In this document: positions 8,768 to 16,903 of the stretch, piece after piece
Layout: every line of letters begins with the position of its first letter
Numbering within the stretch: the stretch's first letter is position 1
Assembly (NCBI GenBank): GCA_934433485.1
Contig: CAKRZR010000006.1
Location: forward strand, 62,001-126,000
Source: an uncultured Eubacteriales bacterium
GTDB taxonomy: Bacteria; Bacillota; Clostridia; Oscillospirales; CAG-272
Direction of reading: 5' to 3'
DNA: 64,000 bases
Made by a program: the position numbers and the translations under genes
Notes under the pieces: generated by a model
What the model was told of the DNA's origin: nothing
Databases searched by the model: none
Seen by the model: only the letters and a program-made list of their open reading frames with translations

Positions 8768-9385
8768 ATGCCGCCAAAGGTGAAGTTTCCGAAAGAGGAG
8801 ATCGTATCTGCCGCGCTGAACGTCGCGAGAAGAAAGGGGCTTTACGGTGTGACCACCCGGGATATCGCCGCGAAGCTGTCCATTTCCACCCGACCCATTT
8901 TTACGTTTTTCCGTTCCATGGATGAAGTGCGGGACGCCATTCGTGACGCCGCGCGTGCGGAATACAGCCGATACGCCATGGAAGGACTGTCCTCCGCAAT
9001 CCCGTTCTATGGCTTTGGAATGCAGTATATTCGCTTTGCCAGAGAAGAGCCGGAGCTATACCGGATGCTGTTTTTGTCGTCGGACAACGCGGACAACGCC
9101 ATGACGGAAATGGAGCGTTCAAAGGAGCTTGCGCGCGAATCTCTGATGCGGATCTATCACATGGACGCGACAACGGCGGATCGCTATTTCCGGGATCTCT
9201 GGCTGGTTGTCCACGGCATAGCGACCTTGATTGTAACCGGCGCATGTTCGTATGACGACGCGGAGATCAGGAAAATTCTGACCGGCTTCAGCGTGGCGAT
9301 CTGCAAGGCGTTAAAGGAGATTCCGGGCTTTGCGGCGAACGAATACGACCGGGACAAGGTGTTCCGGCAGATTTTGGGCGAATAA
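8768..9385 (+). CDS. TetR/AcrR family transcriptional regulator
   Basis: 205 residues from ATG 8768. The opening MPPKVKFPKEEIVSAALNVA is the usual first helix of this TetR group; the frame extends upstream to an ATG at 8681 only 22 bases after the -10 box, so a longer form cannot be excluded. The helix-turn-helix spans about residues 28-50 (VTTRDIAAKLSISTRPIFTFF). The C-terminal half is helical and would bind a ligand and dimerise. The methyltransferase follows after 40 bases on the same strand. Confidence 0.8.
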   Translation: MPPKVKFPKEEIVSAALNVARRKGLYGVTTRDIAAKLSISTRPIFTFFRSMDEVRDAIRDAARAEYSRYAMEGLSSAIPFYGFGMQYIRFAREEPELYRMLFLSSDNADNAMTEMERSKELARESLMRIYHMDATTADRYFRDLWLVVHGIATLIVTGACSYDDAEIRKILTGFSVAICKALKEIPGFAANEYDRDKVFRQILGE

Positions 9386-9425
9386 ACGCGTCGAACAAGG
9401 TACCGGGACAGTGAGGAGGAGCGAC

Positions 9426-10151
9426 ATGCTGCGAAACGACACGGAGCAATACTACAGCGACCTTGCCGCGTATCACAAGAAGATGCGCGACGTGCCGCCG
9501 GAGAAGATGACGGACTTTTTTACAAACCGCATTGTCGGCTATGAGGAGCACATGATGCTGTTCGAGGACGGATACCGCCGCTATGCCGAAATATTCCGGA
9601 AAAAGTGGCGCGCGCTGCCGGAGGAATACCGCGGGAAGCCGATCACGGATCTCGGCTGCGGCACCGGACTGGAGCTGGACTACCTGTATCCGGATTTCCC
9701 CACGCTCGCGGTGTGCGGAATCGACCTGAACGAAGCGATGCTGCGCCGGTTCCGCGAACGCCATCCGGACAAGGCGATCGAGACGGTGTGCGCGGACTAT
9801 TTCCAGGCGGAGCTGCCTGCCGCGCCCGCTGTGCTCTCATTTGAGAGTCTGCACCATTTTCCATTGGCGCAAAAGGCGGCGCTCTATGCCCGGATCGCGG
9901 ACAGTCTGCTCCCCGGCGGCTTTTTCCTGTTCGGCGACTACATGGCGTGCAGCGTGCGCGAGGAGGAGATGTGTGCGGCGTTTGCCAGAGAGAAACGGGA
10001 GCGGTTCCATGTGCCGCCGGAGCAGTTCATCCATGTGGACACACCGATCTATTATGAGACGGAATTGACCGCAGTGCGCGGCGCCGGGTTCCGAACCGCG
10101 GAGATCGTGCATGCGGAAAACGGTGTTGTGATCCTGTACGCGGAAAAATAA
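9426..10151 (+). CDS. SAM-dependent class I methyltransferase
   Basis: 241 residues. Start chosen at ATG 9426 behind AGGAGGAGCGAC; an in-frame upstream extension overlaps the TetR gene. The Rossmann fold shows motif I DLGCGTGLELDYL (about 77-89), the acidic ribose-binding residue in CGIDLNEA (about 102) and the post-motif stretch LSFESLHHFP (about 139). Substrate unknown. Probably co-transcribed with the TetR gene, whose control it may share. Confidence 0.8.
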   Translation: MLRNDTEQYYSDLAAYHKKMRDVPPEKMTDFFTNRIVGYEEHMMLFEDGYRRYAEIFRKKWRALPEEYRGKPITDLGCGTGLELDYLYPDFPTLAVCGIDLNEAMLRRFRERHPDKAIETVCADYFQAELPAAPAVLSFESLHHFPLAQKAALYARIADSLLPGGFFLFGDYMACSVREEEMCAAFAREKRERFHVPPEQFIHVDTPIYYETELTAVRGAGFRTAEIVHAENGVVILYAEK

Positions 10152-10240
10152 GGAAGCCTCTGATTTAAGGTTGTTTTTGCAATAAAAGCCCTTATATTTT
10201 AGCCTTTTATCGCAAAAATCCGATTTATTCAGAGCTTCCT
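10151..10240. repeat. MITE-like palindromic element, copy 1
   Basis: A 90-base imperfect inverted repeat beginning AGGAAGCCTCTGATTTA and ending in AGAGCTTCCT, with inner arms TTTTTGCAATAAAAG and CTTTTATCGCAAAAATC. It starts on the last base of the methyltransferase stop codon. A second copy lies at 44900-44987. It has no ORF, so any movement would need a transposase in trans. Confidence 0.7.
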
Positions 10241-10252
10241 AAGGACAAAAAG

Positions 10253-10293
10253 AATCGCGGGAAAGCCGGAGCAAAAACGGCAATCCCGCGATT
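10253..10293 (-). terminator. Terminator of the glycerophosphodiesterase gene
   Basis: AATCGCGGGA / TCCCGCGATT, 10 bp, with A-rich sequence left of it giving a T tract on the minus transcript; a T tract also follows on the plus strand, so it may act both ways. Confidence 0.75.
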
Positions 10294-10323
10294 TTTCTGT
10301 GATTTTGGTGGTGGCGGATTCTT

Positions 10324-11052
10324 TTACAGCTCAATTGCGATCCCGTGGGCCTTCGCGTAGGTCACGCCGAGCCGGATGTCGTTCAACAAAATACCGTCGG
10401 CGTGCAGCGGGATCAGGGTTTCAAACGAGGCGACAGAGCCGTTCATGCCCGTTTCGGGACGATTGGACATGATCCACACATCGGCACCCGGGCAGGCATC
10501 GTGGACCATATCCGGATGGAGCTCCGGGATCCAGTTTTCCCACAGACGAATGTTCCCGGCACCGGCGGCAAAGCAGTCGCGATAGGCGTTTTTGTCGTCC
10601 ATGAACGCGAGGATCTGCGCGGGTGGGAAATAACGGCTGCAGCGCTCGGCATAATCCGCGTTCCGGATCCCGCAGACAAACCGAAACGGCGCCGCCGCCA
10701 TGGTCCGGAGCATATCGTCCGTCAGCTCATCCGGGGCGAGATAGATGTGGAGCAGTACCGCCGCCCGGGAACGGTAATGGGACAAAACGTCCGAAAAGCG
10801 CGTGAGATGTCTGCCGTGTGCGCGCAGGATCCCGGAGAACTCCGGCAGCGTCAGCGATCCGACGGACCGGGTGTCCGTCCCGTCCGTCAAAGGCGCGAGG
10901 GTGTCGTCGTGGTAGATCACGTATTCCCCATCCGACAGCCGCCGCACGTCGCATTCCACAGCATAGGCGCCAAGCGCGGAACCCAGCCGCAGACTCGCAA
11001 GTGTATTCTCCGGCATCTCCAAAGACGCCCCGCGATGCGCGATCCATTTCAT
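10324..11052 (-). CDS. Glycerophosphodiester phosphodiesterase (GDPD/UgpQ-like)
   Basis: 242 residues, start at ATG 11052 behind GGAGGTACACC. Short cytoplasmic GDPD without signal peptide: HRGASLEMPENTLASL (residues 5-20) supplies the first catalytic His and the metal-binding Glu of ENT; AVECDVRRLSDG (about 36-47) gives the E-x-D pair; YHDDTL (about 53-58) gives the second His. It would hydrolyse glycerophosphodiesters to glycerol-3-phosphate and an alcohol. It ends with ADGILLNDIR, the expected last strand of the TIM barrel. Confidence 0.85.
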   Translation of the reverse strand: MKWIAHRGASLEMPENTLASLRLGSALGAYAVECDVRRLSDGEYVIYHDDTLAPLTDGTDTRSVGSLTLPEFSGILRAHGRHLTRFSDVLSHYRSRAAVLLHIYLAPDELTDDMLRTMAAAPFRFVCGIRNADYAERCSRYFPPAQILAFMDDKNAYRDCFAAGAGNIRLWENWIPELHPDMVHDACPGADVWIMSNRPETGMNGSVASFETLIPLHADGILLNDIRLGVTYAKAHGIAIEL

Positions 11053-11134
11053 AAAAGGTGTACCTCCATGGAGTCGATGAATTGTTCTTTGGAGAGTATA
11101 GCACAAAATCAGCGGAAAGAAAAGAGAAAACAGG

Positions 11135-11171
11135 AAAAAACTCCGCCGATTCCGGAAAGAAATCGACGGAG
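11135..11171 (-). terminator. Terminator of the Ca2+-ATPase gene
   Basis: CTCCG-C-CGATT / AATCG-A-CGGAG stem, followed on the minus strand by TTTTTT (11135-11140), directly after the ATPase stop codon. Confidence 0.8.
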
Positions 11172-11178
11172 AGCTTCC

Positions 11179-13794
11179 TCAATGCTGGTGCCGGATCAGT
11201 CCGCACGCCTTGGAGAACTCCATCACCGCGAGCGGAGCCAGAATCAGTGCCAGTCCGATGCAGTACGCCTGCCACGGGAGGATCACCAGTCCGAACGCCA
11301 CGCCTACCGGGGTAAAGAGCACGAGGCATACGAGCAGGATCGACAGCAGCGCCGCGCCGTTGAGCTTTTTGTTCGTGAACACGCCGATTTTGAACAGCGA
11401 ATGCTCCGAGCGCATGTTGTACGCCTGGACCACCTGCGACAGGGCGAGCACCATGAACGCAAGCGTCTGACCGGCAGCGAGCGTCCCGCCGTACGCTTCT
11501 CCGATCACAAACGCGGCAAGGGACAGCGCACCGAATAAGAAGCCCTGCAGCACGATCCGGACGCCGTAGCCGTGGGCGAACATGCTCTCCGCTTTCGGAC
11601 GCGGCTTTCTGTCCATCACGTCCGCTTCCACTGCCTCCATGCCGAGCGCGATTGCCGGGAGACTGTCCGTCACCAGGTTGATCCATAATAGCTGCATGGA
11701 CAAAAGCGGCGTTTTGTGCCACAGCATCATCGCGGTGAACACTGTCAGCACCTCACCGATATTCGTGCCGAGCAAATACCCGACGACCTTGCGGATGTTG
11801 GCGTAGATCCCGCGACCTTCGCGCACCGCGTCCACGATCGTTGCGAAATTGTCGTCCGTCAGCGTCATGTCGGCGGCTCCCTTGGCGACGTCGGTGCCCG
11901 TGATGCCCATCGCGCAGCCAATGTCGGCGGCTTTGAGCGCGGGCGCGTCATTCACACCGTCGCCGGTCATCGATACCACCTGCCCTTTGCGCTGCCATGC
12001 CTTGACAATGCGGATCTTGTTCTCCGGCGACACACGGGCGTATACGGCGATATGCTCTACGGCGTTATCCAGCTCCGTATCCGTCATCGCGTCCAGCTCC
12101 GCACCGGTGATGGCACGATCGCTCTCGGTCAAAATTCCCAGCTCGCGCGCGATCGCGGAGGCGGTCACCACATGGTCGCCTGTGATCATCACCGGCTTGA
12201 TCCCGGCACGGCGGCATACGGCAACGGCTTCCTTTGCTTCCGGACGGGGCGGATCGATCATGCCGACCAGTCCCGCGAATGTCAGACCGGCTTCCAGCGC
12301 GTCGGACGTGACCTCTGCCGGGATCGCATCGATCACCTTGTAGCCGATGGCAAGTACGCGCAGCGCGTCCGCGCTCATCTCTTCCGTGATTTTGGCGGCT
12401 TTGGCGAGATCCCCGGCGACACAGCGCTTTGCCATCACATCAAAGGCGCCCTTGACGATCACGACGTTTTTGTCGTCCATCCGGCAGACCACGCTCATGA
12501 GCTTCCGGTCGGAGTCAAAAGGCAGCTCCGCGAGGCGCGGGTAGAGACGGTTCAGCTCCTCCTTCGGCATGCCGTTTTTGTGCGCGGCGAGGACGATGGC
12601 GGTCTCCGTCGGGTCGCCGATGTGCGTTTCCTCTGTTCCATGGAAGGTCACGGAACCGTCGCAGCACAGGCAGCCCATACGCAACAGGTTCTGTACCCGC
12701 TCGCCCGATTCCGTTGTGACCGGTTCCGGCGCGTCGTCGCCGTCCACGTAGGTTTTCACAAGGGTCATGCGGTTCTGGGTCAGCGTGCCGGTCTTGTCGG
12801 AGCAGATGATGGAAGCACTGCCAAGGGTCTCCACGGCGGGCAGACGGCGGATCAGCGCGTTCTTCTGCACCATCCGTTGTACGCCGATAGAGAGTACGAT
12901 CGTGACGATCACGGGCAGCCCCTCCGGAATCGCGGATACGGCAAGGGATACGGCGGTCATGAAGATCTCCAGCGGCGGGATGTCGTTCGCCAGTCCGACC
13001 ACGAAGATCACGGCGCACGCGGCCAGTGCCAACGCGCCGAGATATTTGCCAAGCTGCGCGAGCTTTTCCTGTAGGGGGGTCTGCGTATCGGATTCGTCGG
13101 CGAGCAGGTTGGCGATCCTGCCCATTTCGGTATCCATTCCGGTTGCGGTGACCACGGCGACGGCGGTGCCGTATGTGATGCTGCATCCGGAGAAGAGCAT
13201 ATTCGAACGATCGCCCAGCGGCGCATTTTCGTCAACGACGGCGTCCGCGTCCTTGTCGGAGGGAACGGATTCCCCGGTCAGCGCGGATTCCTCGCTTTTC
13301 AGCCGTACCGCACGCAGGATTCGGGCGTCCGCCGGGATGAAATCGCCCGCTTCCAGCCGCAGAATGTCGCCGGGCACCAGATTTGCCGCGTCGATAACGC
13401 TCTCCTTGCCGTCCCGGATCACACGCGCGTGCGGTGCGGACATATTTTTCAGCGCGTCGAGGGCTTTTTCCGCCTTGCTTTCCTGGAGCATGCCCATGAC
13501 GGCGTTGCAGACCACGATGGCGAGGATGAGCGCGGGTTCAAAGAAGTCCTTGGGATCGCCCTCGACGCACGCGACTACGAACGACACGATGGCGGCGGCG
13601 ATCAGAATGAGGATCATCGCGTCCTTGAACTGTTCGAGAAAGCGCTGCAGGTTCGTTTTTTTCTTTTTCTCACGGAGCTTGTTTTGCCCGTATTTTGTCA
13701 GGCGGTTCGCTGCTTCCGCGGACGAAAGACCCGTCGTCGGATCGGTTTGCAGCGCGGCTATGACATCCTCTCTGGATGATGCGTGATAGAGCAT
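11179..13794 (-). CDS. P2A-type calcium-transporting ATPase
   Basis: 871 residues, full length for bacterial SERCA-like pumps. N-terminal cation ATPase domain (SSAEAANRLTKYGQNKL), TGES-type actuator loop in ALTGESVPSDK (about 170), phosphorylation motif DKTGTLTQN (about 324), nucleotide-binding domain with KGAFDVM (about 440), hinge TGDGVNDAPALK (about 590), and about ten membrane helices. PEGLP in helix 4 and NLVTDSLPA in helix 6 are calcium-site motifs of the P2A group. It would export Ca2+ using ATP. Start behind GGGAGGAAAAACGT; an extended -10 TATACT lies near 13843. Confidence 0.9.
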   Translation of the reverse strand: MLYHASSREDVIAALQTDPTTGLSSAEAANRLTKYGQNKLREKKKKTNLQRFLEQFKDAMILILIAAAIVSFVVACVEGDPKDFFEPALILAIVVCNAVMGMLQESKAEKALDALKNMSAPHARVIRDGKESVIDAANLVPGDILRLEAGDFIPADARILRAVRLKSEESALTGESVPSDKDADAVVDENAPLGDRSNMLFSGCSITYGTAVAVVTATGMDTEMGRIANLLADESDTQTPLQEKLAQLGKYLGALALAACAVIFVVGLANDIPPLEIFMTAVSLAVSAIPEGLPVIVTIVLSIGVQRMVQKNALIRRLPAVETLGSASIICSDKTGTLTQNRMTLVKTYVDGDDAPEPVTTESGERVQNLLRMGCLCCDGSVTFHGTEETHIGDPTETAIVLAAHKNGMPKEELNRLYPRLAELPFDSDRKLMSVVCRMDDKNVVIVKGAFDVMAKRCVAGDLAKAAKITEEMSADALRVLAIGYKVIDAIPAEVTSDALEAGLTFAGLVGMIDPPRPEAKEAVAVCRRAGIKPVMITGDHVVTASAIARELGILTESDRAITGAELDAMTDTELDNAVEHIAVYARVSPENKIRIVKAWQRKGQVVSMTGDGVNDAPALKAADIGCAMGITGTDVAKGAADMTLTDDNFATIVDAVREGRGIYANIRKVVGYLLGTNIGEVLTVFTAMMLWHKTPLLSMQLLWINLVTDSLPAIALGMEAVEADVMDRKPRPKAESMFAHGYGVRIVLQGFLFGALSLAAFVIGEAYGGTLAAGQTLAFMVLALSQVVQAYNMRSEHSLFKIGVFTNKKLNGAALLSILLVCLVLFTPVGVAFGLVILPWQAYCIGLALILAPLAVMEFSKACGLIRHQH

Positions 13795-13968
13795 ACGTTT
13801 TTCCTCCCAAAATAGAATCGAATCTTATTTTCTGCCGATAGTATACCATATTTACAGCCGTTATTCCATAGGCAATCGCGGTTTTCTGTGTGTTTTTCAG
13901 GCATATCCGGCTTTTTGATGGACAATACAACGCAAAACGCGGTCAACTGAATGCGGATTTGGGGAAAG

Positions 13969-14006
13969 AATGGCGAAAGATCGTGCAGTACGGATTTTTC
14001 GCCATT
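13969..14006 (-). terminator. Terminator downstream of mntP
   Basis: AATGGCGAAA / TTTCGCCATT perfect 10-bp stem, 18-base loop, immediately after the mntP stop codon. The T tract on the minus side is short. Confidence 0.6.
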
Positions 14007-14011
14007 GCGTA

Positions 14012-14581
14012 TCAGAAATTGAGGATGCCGAGGTGCTCGAGTAAAATTTTCAGTCCGATGAGGATGAGGATCGCGCCGCCGACAAATTCCGCCTTTGCCT
14101 TGTAGCGCAGACCGAATACGTTGCCGACCTTCAGACCGATCGCGGACAGGAGAAACGTGATGGAGCCGATAAAACATACCGCGGCGACGATGTTGACGTC
14201 CGGTAAGAGCGCGAACGTGATCCCGACCGCCAGCGCGTCGATACTGGTGGCGAGCGCGAGCAGCAGCATGGTCAGAAACGAGAAGGAATCGTTGATCTTG
14301 TCCTCCTCCTTCGACAGCGCCTCGCGGATCATGCCCGCGCCGATGAGGGAGAGGAGCACAAACGCCACCCAATGATCCACGGCGGTGATGTACTGTTCAA
14401 AGGTAGAGCCGAGCAGATAGCCGACAGTCGGCATGATCGCCTGGAAACCGCCGAACCACAGTCCGATGATGAGGTAGTGACGCAGCGTCAGCTTCTTGGT
14501 GGACAGTCCCTTACAGACTGCAACGGCGAACGCGTCCATGGACAGCCCGACCGCGATGAGAAATAATTCCAGTAGTCCCAT
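14012..14581 (-). CDS. mntP: Manganese efflux pump MntP
   Basis: 189 residues with six hydrophobic helices arranged as two repeats. The repeat signature GLSMDAFAVAVCKGL (residues 10-24) and its counterpart ATSIDALAVGITFAL (about 111-125) carry the paired conserved aspartates of MntP (YebN). It exports Mn2+. Start at ATG 14581 behind AGGAGCTATTT; the open frame upstream crosses the riboswitch terminator and is not coding. The 5' leader holds a probable Mn2+ riboswitch, the known regulator of this family. Confidence 0.92.
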   Translation of the reverse strand: MGLLELFLIAVGLSMDAFAVAVCKGLSTKKLTLRHYLIIGLWFGGFQAIMPTVGYLLGSTFEQYITAVDHWVAFVLLSLIGAGMIREALSKEEDKINDSFSFLTMLLLALATSIDALAVGITFALLPDVNIVAAVCFIGSITFLLSAIGLKVGNVFGLRYKAKAEFVGGAILILIGLKILLEHLGILNF

Positions 14582-14641
14582 AAATAGCTCCTTTTGTCTT
14601 TCCGTCATGTCGGAATGGAGGCGCGGATGTGTCAAGCGTAC

Positions 14642-14811
14642 AAAAAAAGACGGAAGCACGCAGCCCGGAACCCATTTCCGCCGGCATATCGCACTTGCGT
14701 CTCGGTTATTTAAGACAAGCCAGACACAAACGCCGTGTCAGGATGTTGACTTGTCACGCGAACGCACCGTATGTTGCCCACGCATGCATGCGCGCAATCT
14801 ACTCCCGCAAA
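14642..14811 (-). ncRNA. Probable yybP-ykoY manganese riboswitch with intrinsic terminator
   Basis: On the minus strand, 10 bases after a perfect promoter, the leader reads TTGCGGGAGTAG, closely resembling the conserved GGGGAGUAG loop of the family. A P1-like pairing TTGCG (14806-14810) with CGCAA (14695-14699) closes the domain; inside it is a long hairpin GACAAG...CTTGTC with inner GACAC/GTGTC. Downstream, GGCGGAA (14676-14682) pairs with TTCCGTC (14649-14655), followed by seven T's: a terminator in front of mntP. Mn2+ binding would be expected to turn on export by antitermination. Identification is by eye; the consensus is not matched at every position. Confidence 0.65.
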
Positions 14812-14819
14812 TTTTCTTG

Positions 14820-14848
14820 ATTATACCATACAGACCGTCGTTTGTCAA
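14820..14848 (-). promoter_or_regulatory. Consensus promoter of the mntP riboswitch leader
   Basis: Minus strand TTGACA (14843-14848), 17 bases, TATAAT (14820-14825): a perfect sigma-A promoter. Confidence 0.85.
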
Positions 14849-14892
14849 GAGAATATCGCAAGAAAAAAACGGGACTTTTTTGAAAAAAGCTA

Positions 14893-14921
14893 TTGCAATT
14901 TCCGTGTGGACGTGGTATAAT
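14893..14921 (+). promoter_or_regulatory. Promoter of tRNA-Val(CAC)
   Basis: TTGCAA (14893-14898), 17 bases, TATAAT (14916-14921), ending 13 bases before the mature tRNA. Confidence 0.75.
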
Positions 14922-14934
14922 ACCAATATCGCAC

Positions 14935-15008
14935 GGAGGCATAGCTCAGCTGGTTAGAGCGTTCGGTTCACATCCGAGAGGTCTTGGGTTCGAGTCCCCA
15001 TGTCTCCA
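14935..15008 (+). tRNA. tRNA-Val (anticodon CAC)
   Basis: 74 bases with a 7-bp acceptor stem (GGAGGCA/TGTCTCC, one G-T), D-arm GCTC/GAGC, anticodon stem TTCGG/CCGAG with loop TTCACAT, and T-arm TTGGG/CCCCA with loop TTCGAGT. The discriminator is A; CCA is not encoded. A terminator follows about 105 bases downstream. Confidence 0.93.
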
Positions 15009-15113
15009 TCTAAGCAATCCGAATACAAACCCACCTGTTGGAATCATATTCGCGGGTGGGCTGTTCGGAATTATCGCATACCGCACGGAAGACCAAAAGT
15101 AAGCGCAAAATGT

Positions 15114-15146
15114 CCCCTCAGAGGTGAATGCCTCCGAGGGGCTTTT
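15114..15146 (+). terminator. Terminator downstream of tRNA-Val
   Basis: CCCCTCAGAGG / CCTCCGAGGGG (one mismatch), 6-base loop, followed by CTTTTT. Confidence 0.8.
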
Positions 15147-15254
15147 TCTGCGCTAAGAAACAGGTTCAATGCCACTGTAGGAAGAAGTTAAATCCTTGTG
15201 TGTCAAAAAAAGCGCGATATTTTGTAAAAAATCTCATTTTTCCGAATGTTTCTC

Positions 15255-15283
15255 TTGTATTCCCCGCGAATACGATGTATAAT
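15255..15283 (+). promoter_or_regulatory. Promoter of the Panacea/membrane protein pair
   Basis: TTGTAT (15255-15260), 17 bases, TATAAT (15278-15283). It leaves an AT-rich leader of about 105 bases before the first gene. Confidence 0.65.
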
Positions 15284-15397
15284 AATAGTACTCCTTATCC
15301 GAATACATGTTTGCATAGAGATTAGGTGATTTGGGCATATATAAGAGAATAACATATACTGTTATATGAGGACTATGTTCAGAAAGGGGGAGCATTT

Positions 15398-15829
15398 ATG
15401 TATTCTGCTATTAATGTAGCTCGTTATATAATTTCCCATTGTAATAGCAATGGGAAAACGATAAGCAATTTGAAGTTACAAAAAATTCTTTACTTTGTTC
15501 AAGCGGAATTTTTGGTTGCACAGGATCAACCATGTTTTCAAGAACAAATTGAAGCATGGGATTTTGGACCTGTTGTTCCTGAGGTATATCGTCATTATAA
15601 GGTTTACGGTAGCGCAGCAATTCCAAGTCTGCGATCCGAAGATTATTGTCCTTTCAGCAAAAAGGATAAAATTTTGGCAGATGGAATTATTGATGAATGT
15701 GCAAAGTATTCAGCTTCTGAATTGGTTGAATACACACATCATCAATCCCCGTGGATCAATGCATATGGTCAAAGTAGAAACGCAGTTATCACAAACGAAA
15801 GTATAAAATCTTTCTTTGAAAAGAAATGA
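15398..15829 (+). CDS. Panacea-domain (SocA/DUF4065-like) protein, probable antitoxin
   Basis: 143 residues, behind GGGGGAGCATTT. It shows the family pattern throughout: an N-terminal helix (INVARYIISHC), ISNLKLQKILYFVQAEFL (about 22-39), the core EAWDFGPVVPEVYRHYK (about 52-68), and the C-terminal THHQSPWINAY (about 113-123). Panacea domains are known as versatile antitoxins that neutralise unrelated toxins encoded next door. The adjacent membrane-protein gene follows directly. G+C is far lower than in the rest of the prophage, a sign of recent acquisition as cargo. Confidence 0.8.
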   Translation: MYSAINVARYIISHCNSNGKTISNLKLQKILYFVQAEFLVAQDQPCFQEQIEAWDFGPVVPEVYRHYKVYGSAAIPSLRSEDYCPFSKKDKILADGIIDECAKYSASELVEYTHHQSPWINAYGQSRNAVITNESIKSFFEKK

Positions 15830-15836
15830 TATTAGA

Positions 15837-16826
15837 ATGAATACACCAAATATCGACTTAAAGAAGACGGAAAGAACGTCCACATCGTCGTCAAATGCTG
15901 GTGGCAGTGACCGCTTACAAGAAATGGAGAATGCACTCAAAAGAATATTTGAACACTTAGATACTCCGAACGAGAAATTTGAACCATCAGATGTGTTTGA
16001 TGAAATTGTAAAATATGTTGGAAAATATGATCGCATACTTTATTCGACGATAAGCAATATTATTTACGCTCATTACAACGATCGCTCAAATGATTCCACA
16101 TTGGATCCGGCAGGTACACTACTTTCGAATCTTGACTATCTTTTTTGCTATACAGAAGATGCAGGTGTTATTAACGCACAACCAAATGGGAAAAAGAAAA
16201 GCGTAACTGACGCGAAAAAAGTTGTATTGAAGATCAGGGATCATGCGATCCTTGCCAGTCAACAATACCGTATGCTAAAGGATTCGGATGAAGAATACGA
16301 TAAGAAATTCCGCGAGAGAATTTCTGTTATAAAAGAAGAAATGACAAAGGAAATGAATGCCCAAATGATTACCATGGTGGGTATTTTCACAGCCCTTGCG
16401 TTCTTAATTTTTGGCAGTATCAGTTCTTTGGACGGCATTTTTGAAAATATTGAATTTCCATTGTTTAAGGTAATAAGCATTGGTCTTGTATGGGGACTCT
16501 GTGTTTCCAACATGATTTTCGTTTTTCTATACTGTATCGGAAAAATGACTGGACTGAATTTCAAAGCCAATCAATCGCCTGATGCCAGTTTTTATCAAAG
16601 ATACCCGGTTGTATGTTGGACAGACTTCCTTTTGGTAAGCTTACTTGCTGTATCTTCCTGGGGATGGTTCATCCAACACACAAATATTGAGCAGGAGATA
16701 ATCGATTACACAAATAGAGAGCCAAAATGTGTATTTATAATCGGTTCTGTTGCCATAGCTGTTTTGATAATTGCAGGTTGTTTTATTTGCTGGGCAATCA
16801 CACGTATCAAAAAATCCAATAAATAA
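15837..16826 (+). CDS. Four-helix membrane protein, candidate Panacea-linked toxin/effector
   Basis: About 329 residues from ATG 15837, 8 bases after the Panacea stop codon; a TTG at 15816 would overlap that gene and cannot be excluded, since neither has a clear SD. The N-terminal 180 residues are soluble, charged and largely helical; the C-terminal part has four clear membrane segments (about 186-207, 216-243, 259-280 and 298-320). No enzymatic motif is visible. Membrane-active toxins are a known partner class of Panacea antitoxins, and a superinfection-exclusion role is equally possible. AT-rich like its partner; a strong terminator ends the pair. Confidence 0.6.
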   Translation: MNTPNIDLKKTERTSTSSSNAGGSDRLQEMENALKRIFEHLDTPNEKFEPSDVFDEIVKYVGKYDRILYSTISNIIYAHYNDRSNDSTLDPAGTLLSNLDYLFCYTEDAGVINAQPNGKKKSVTDAKKVVLKIRDHAILASQQYRMLKDSDEEYDKKFRERISVIKEEMTKEMNAQMITMVGIFTALAFLIFGSISSLDGIFENIEFPLFKVISIGLVWGLCVSNMIFVFLYCIGKMTGLNFKANQSPDASFYQRYPVVCWTDFLLVSLLAVSSWGWFIQHTNIEQEIIDYTNREPKCVFIIGSVAIAVLIIAGCFICWAITRIKKSNK

Positions 16827-16849
16827 GAATACTCCTTTACTTAAGCTAC

Positions 16850-16892
16850 AAATACCACACAACAGACATATCTCGTCTGCCGTGTGGTATTT
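16850..16892. terminator. Bidirectional terminator between cargo genes and lysis genes
   Basis: AATACCACAC / GTGTGGTATT perfect 10-bp outer stem plus inner AGAC/GTCT, with T's on the plus side and A's on the other. It can end both the rightward cargo transcript and the leftward late operon. Confidence 0.8.
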
Positions 16893-16903
16893 TCCTTTTC
16901 CTT

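Larger units (their letters stand above)
15009..15397. other. Gene-free junction between host tRNA and prophage cargo
   Basis: It contains an inverted repeat CCCACC...GGTGGG (15031-15060) just after the tRNA, the terminator at 15114-15146, then an abrupt change to AT-rich sequence near 15180, and a promoter at 15255-15283. The left prophage boundary should lie here, but no cotJC 3' sequence is recognisable in any minus-strand frame. Confidence 0.55.

Noticed and set aside
15019..15033. AATACAAACCC near the tRNA resembling GGGTTTGTATA near the integrase end (44382-44392)
   Set aside because: The two are in inverted, not direct, orientation, so they cannot be the att cores of an integrated prophage.
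15141..15175. Short shared string TCTGC near the tRNA terminator and at attR (44464), which would join to give a reading DLAAEKAPR as an apparent cotJC continuation
   Set aside because: A five-base match is at chance level, and the continuation is simply the tRNA terminator read backwards, without the conserved CotJC C-terminal helix.
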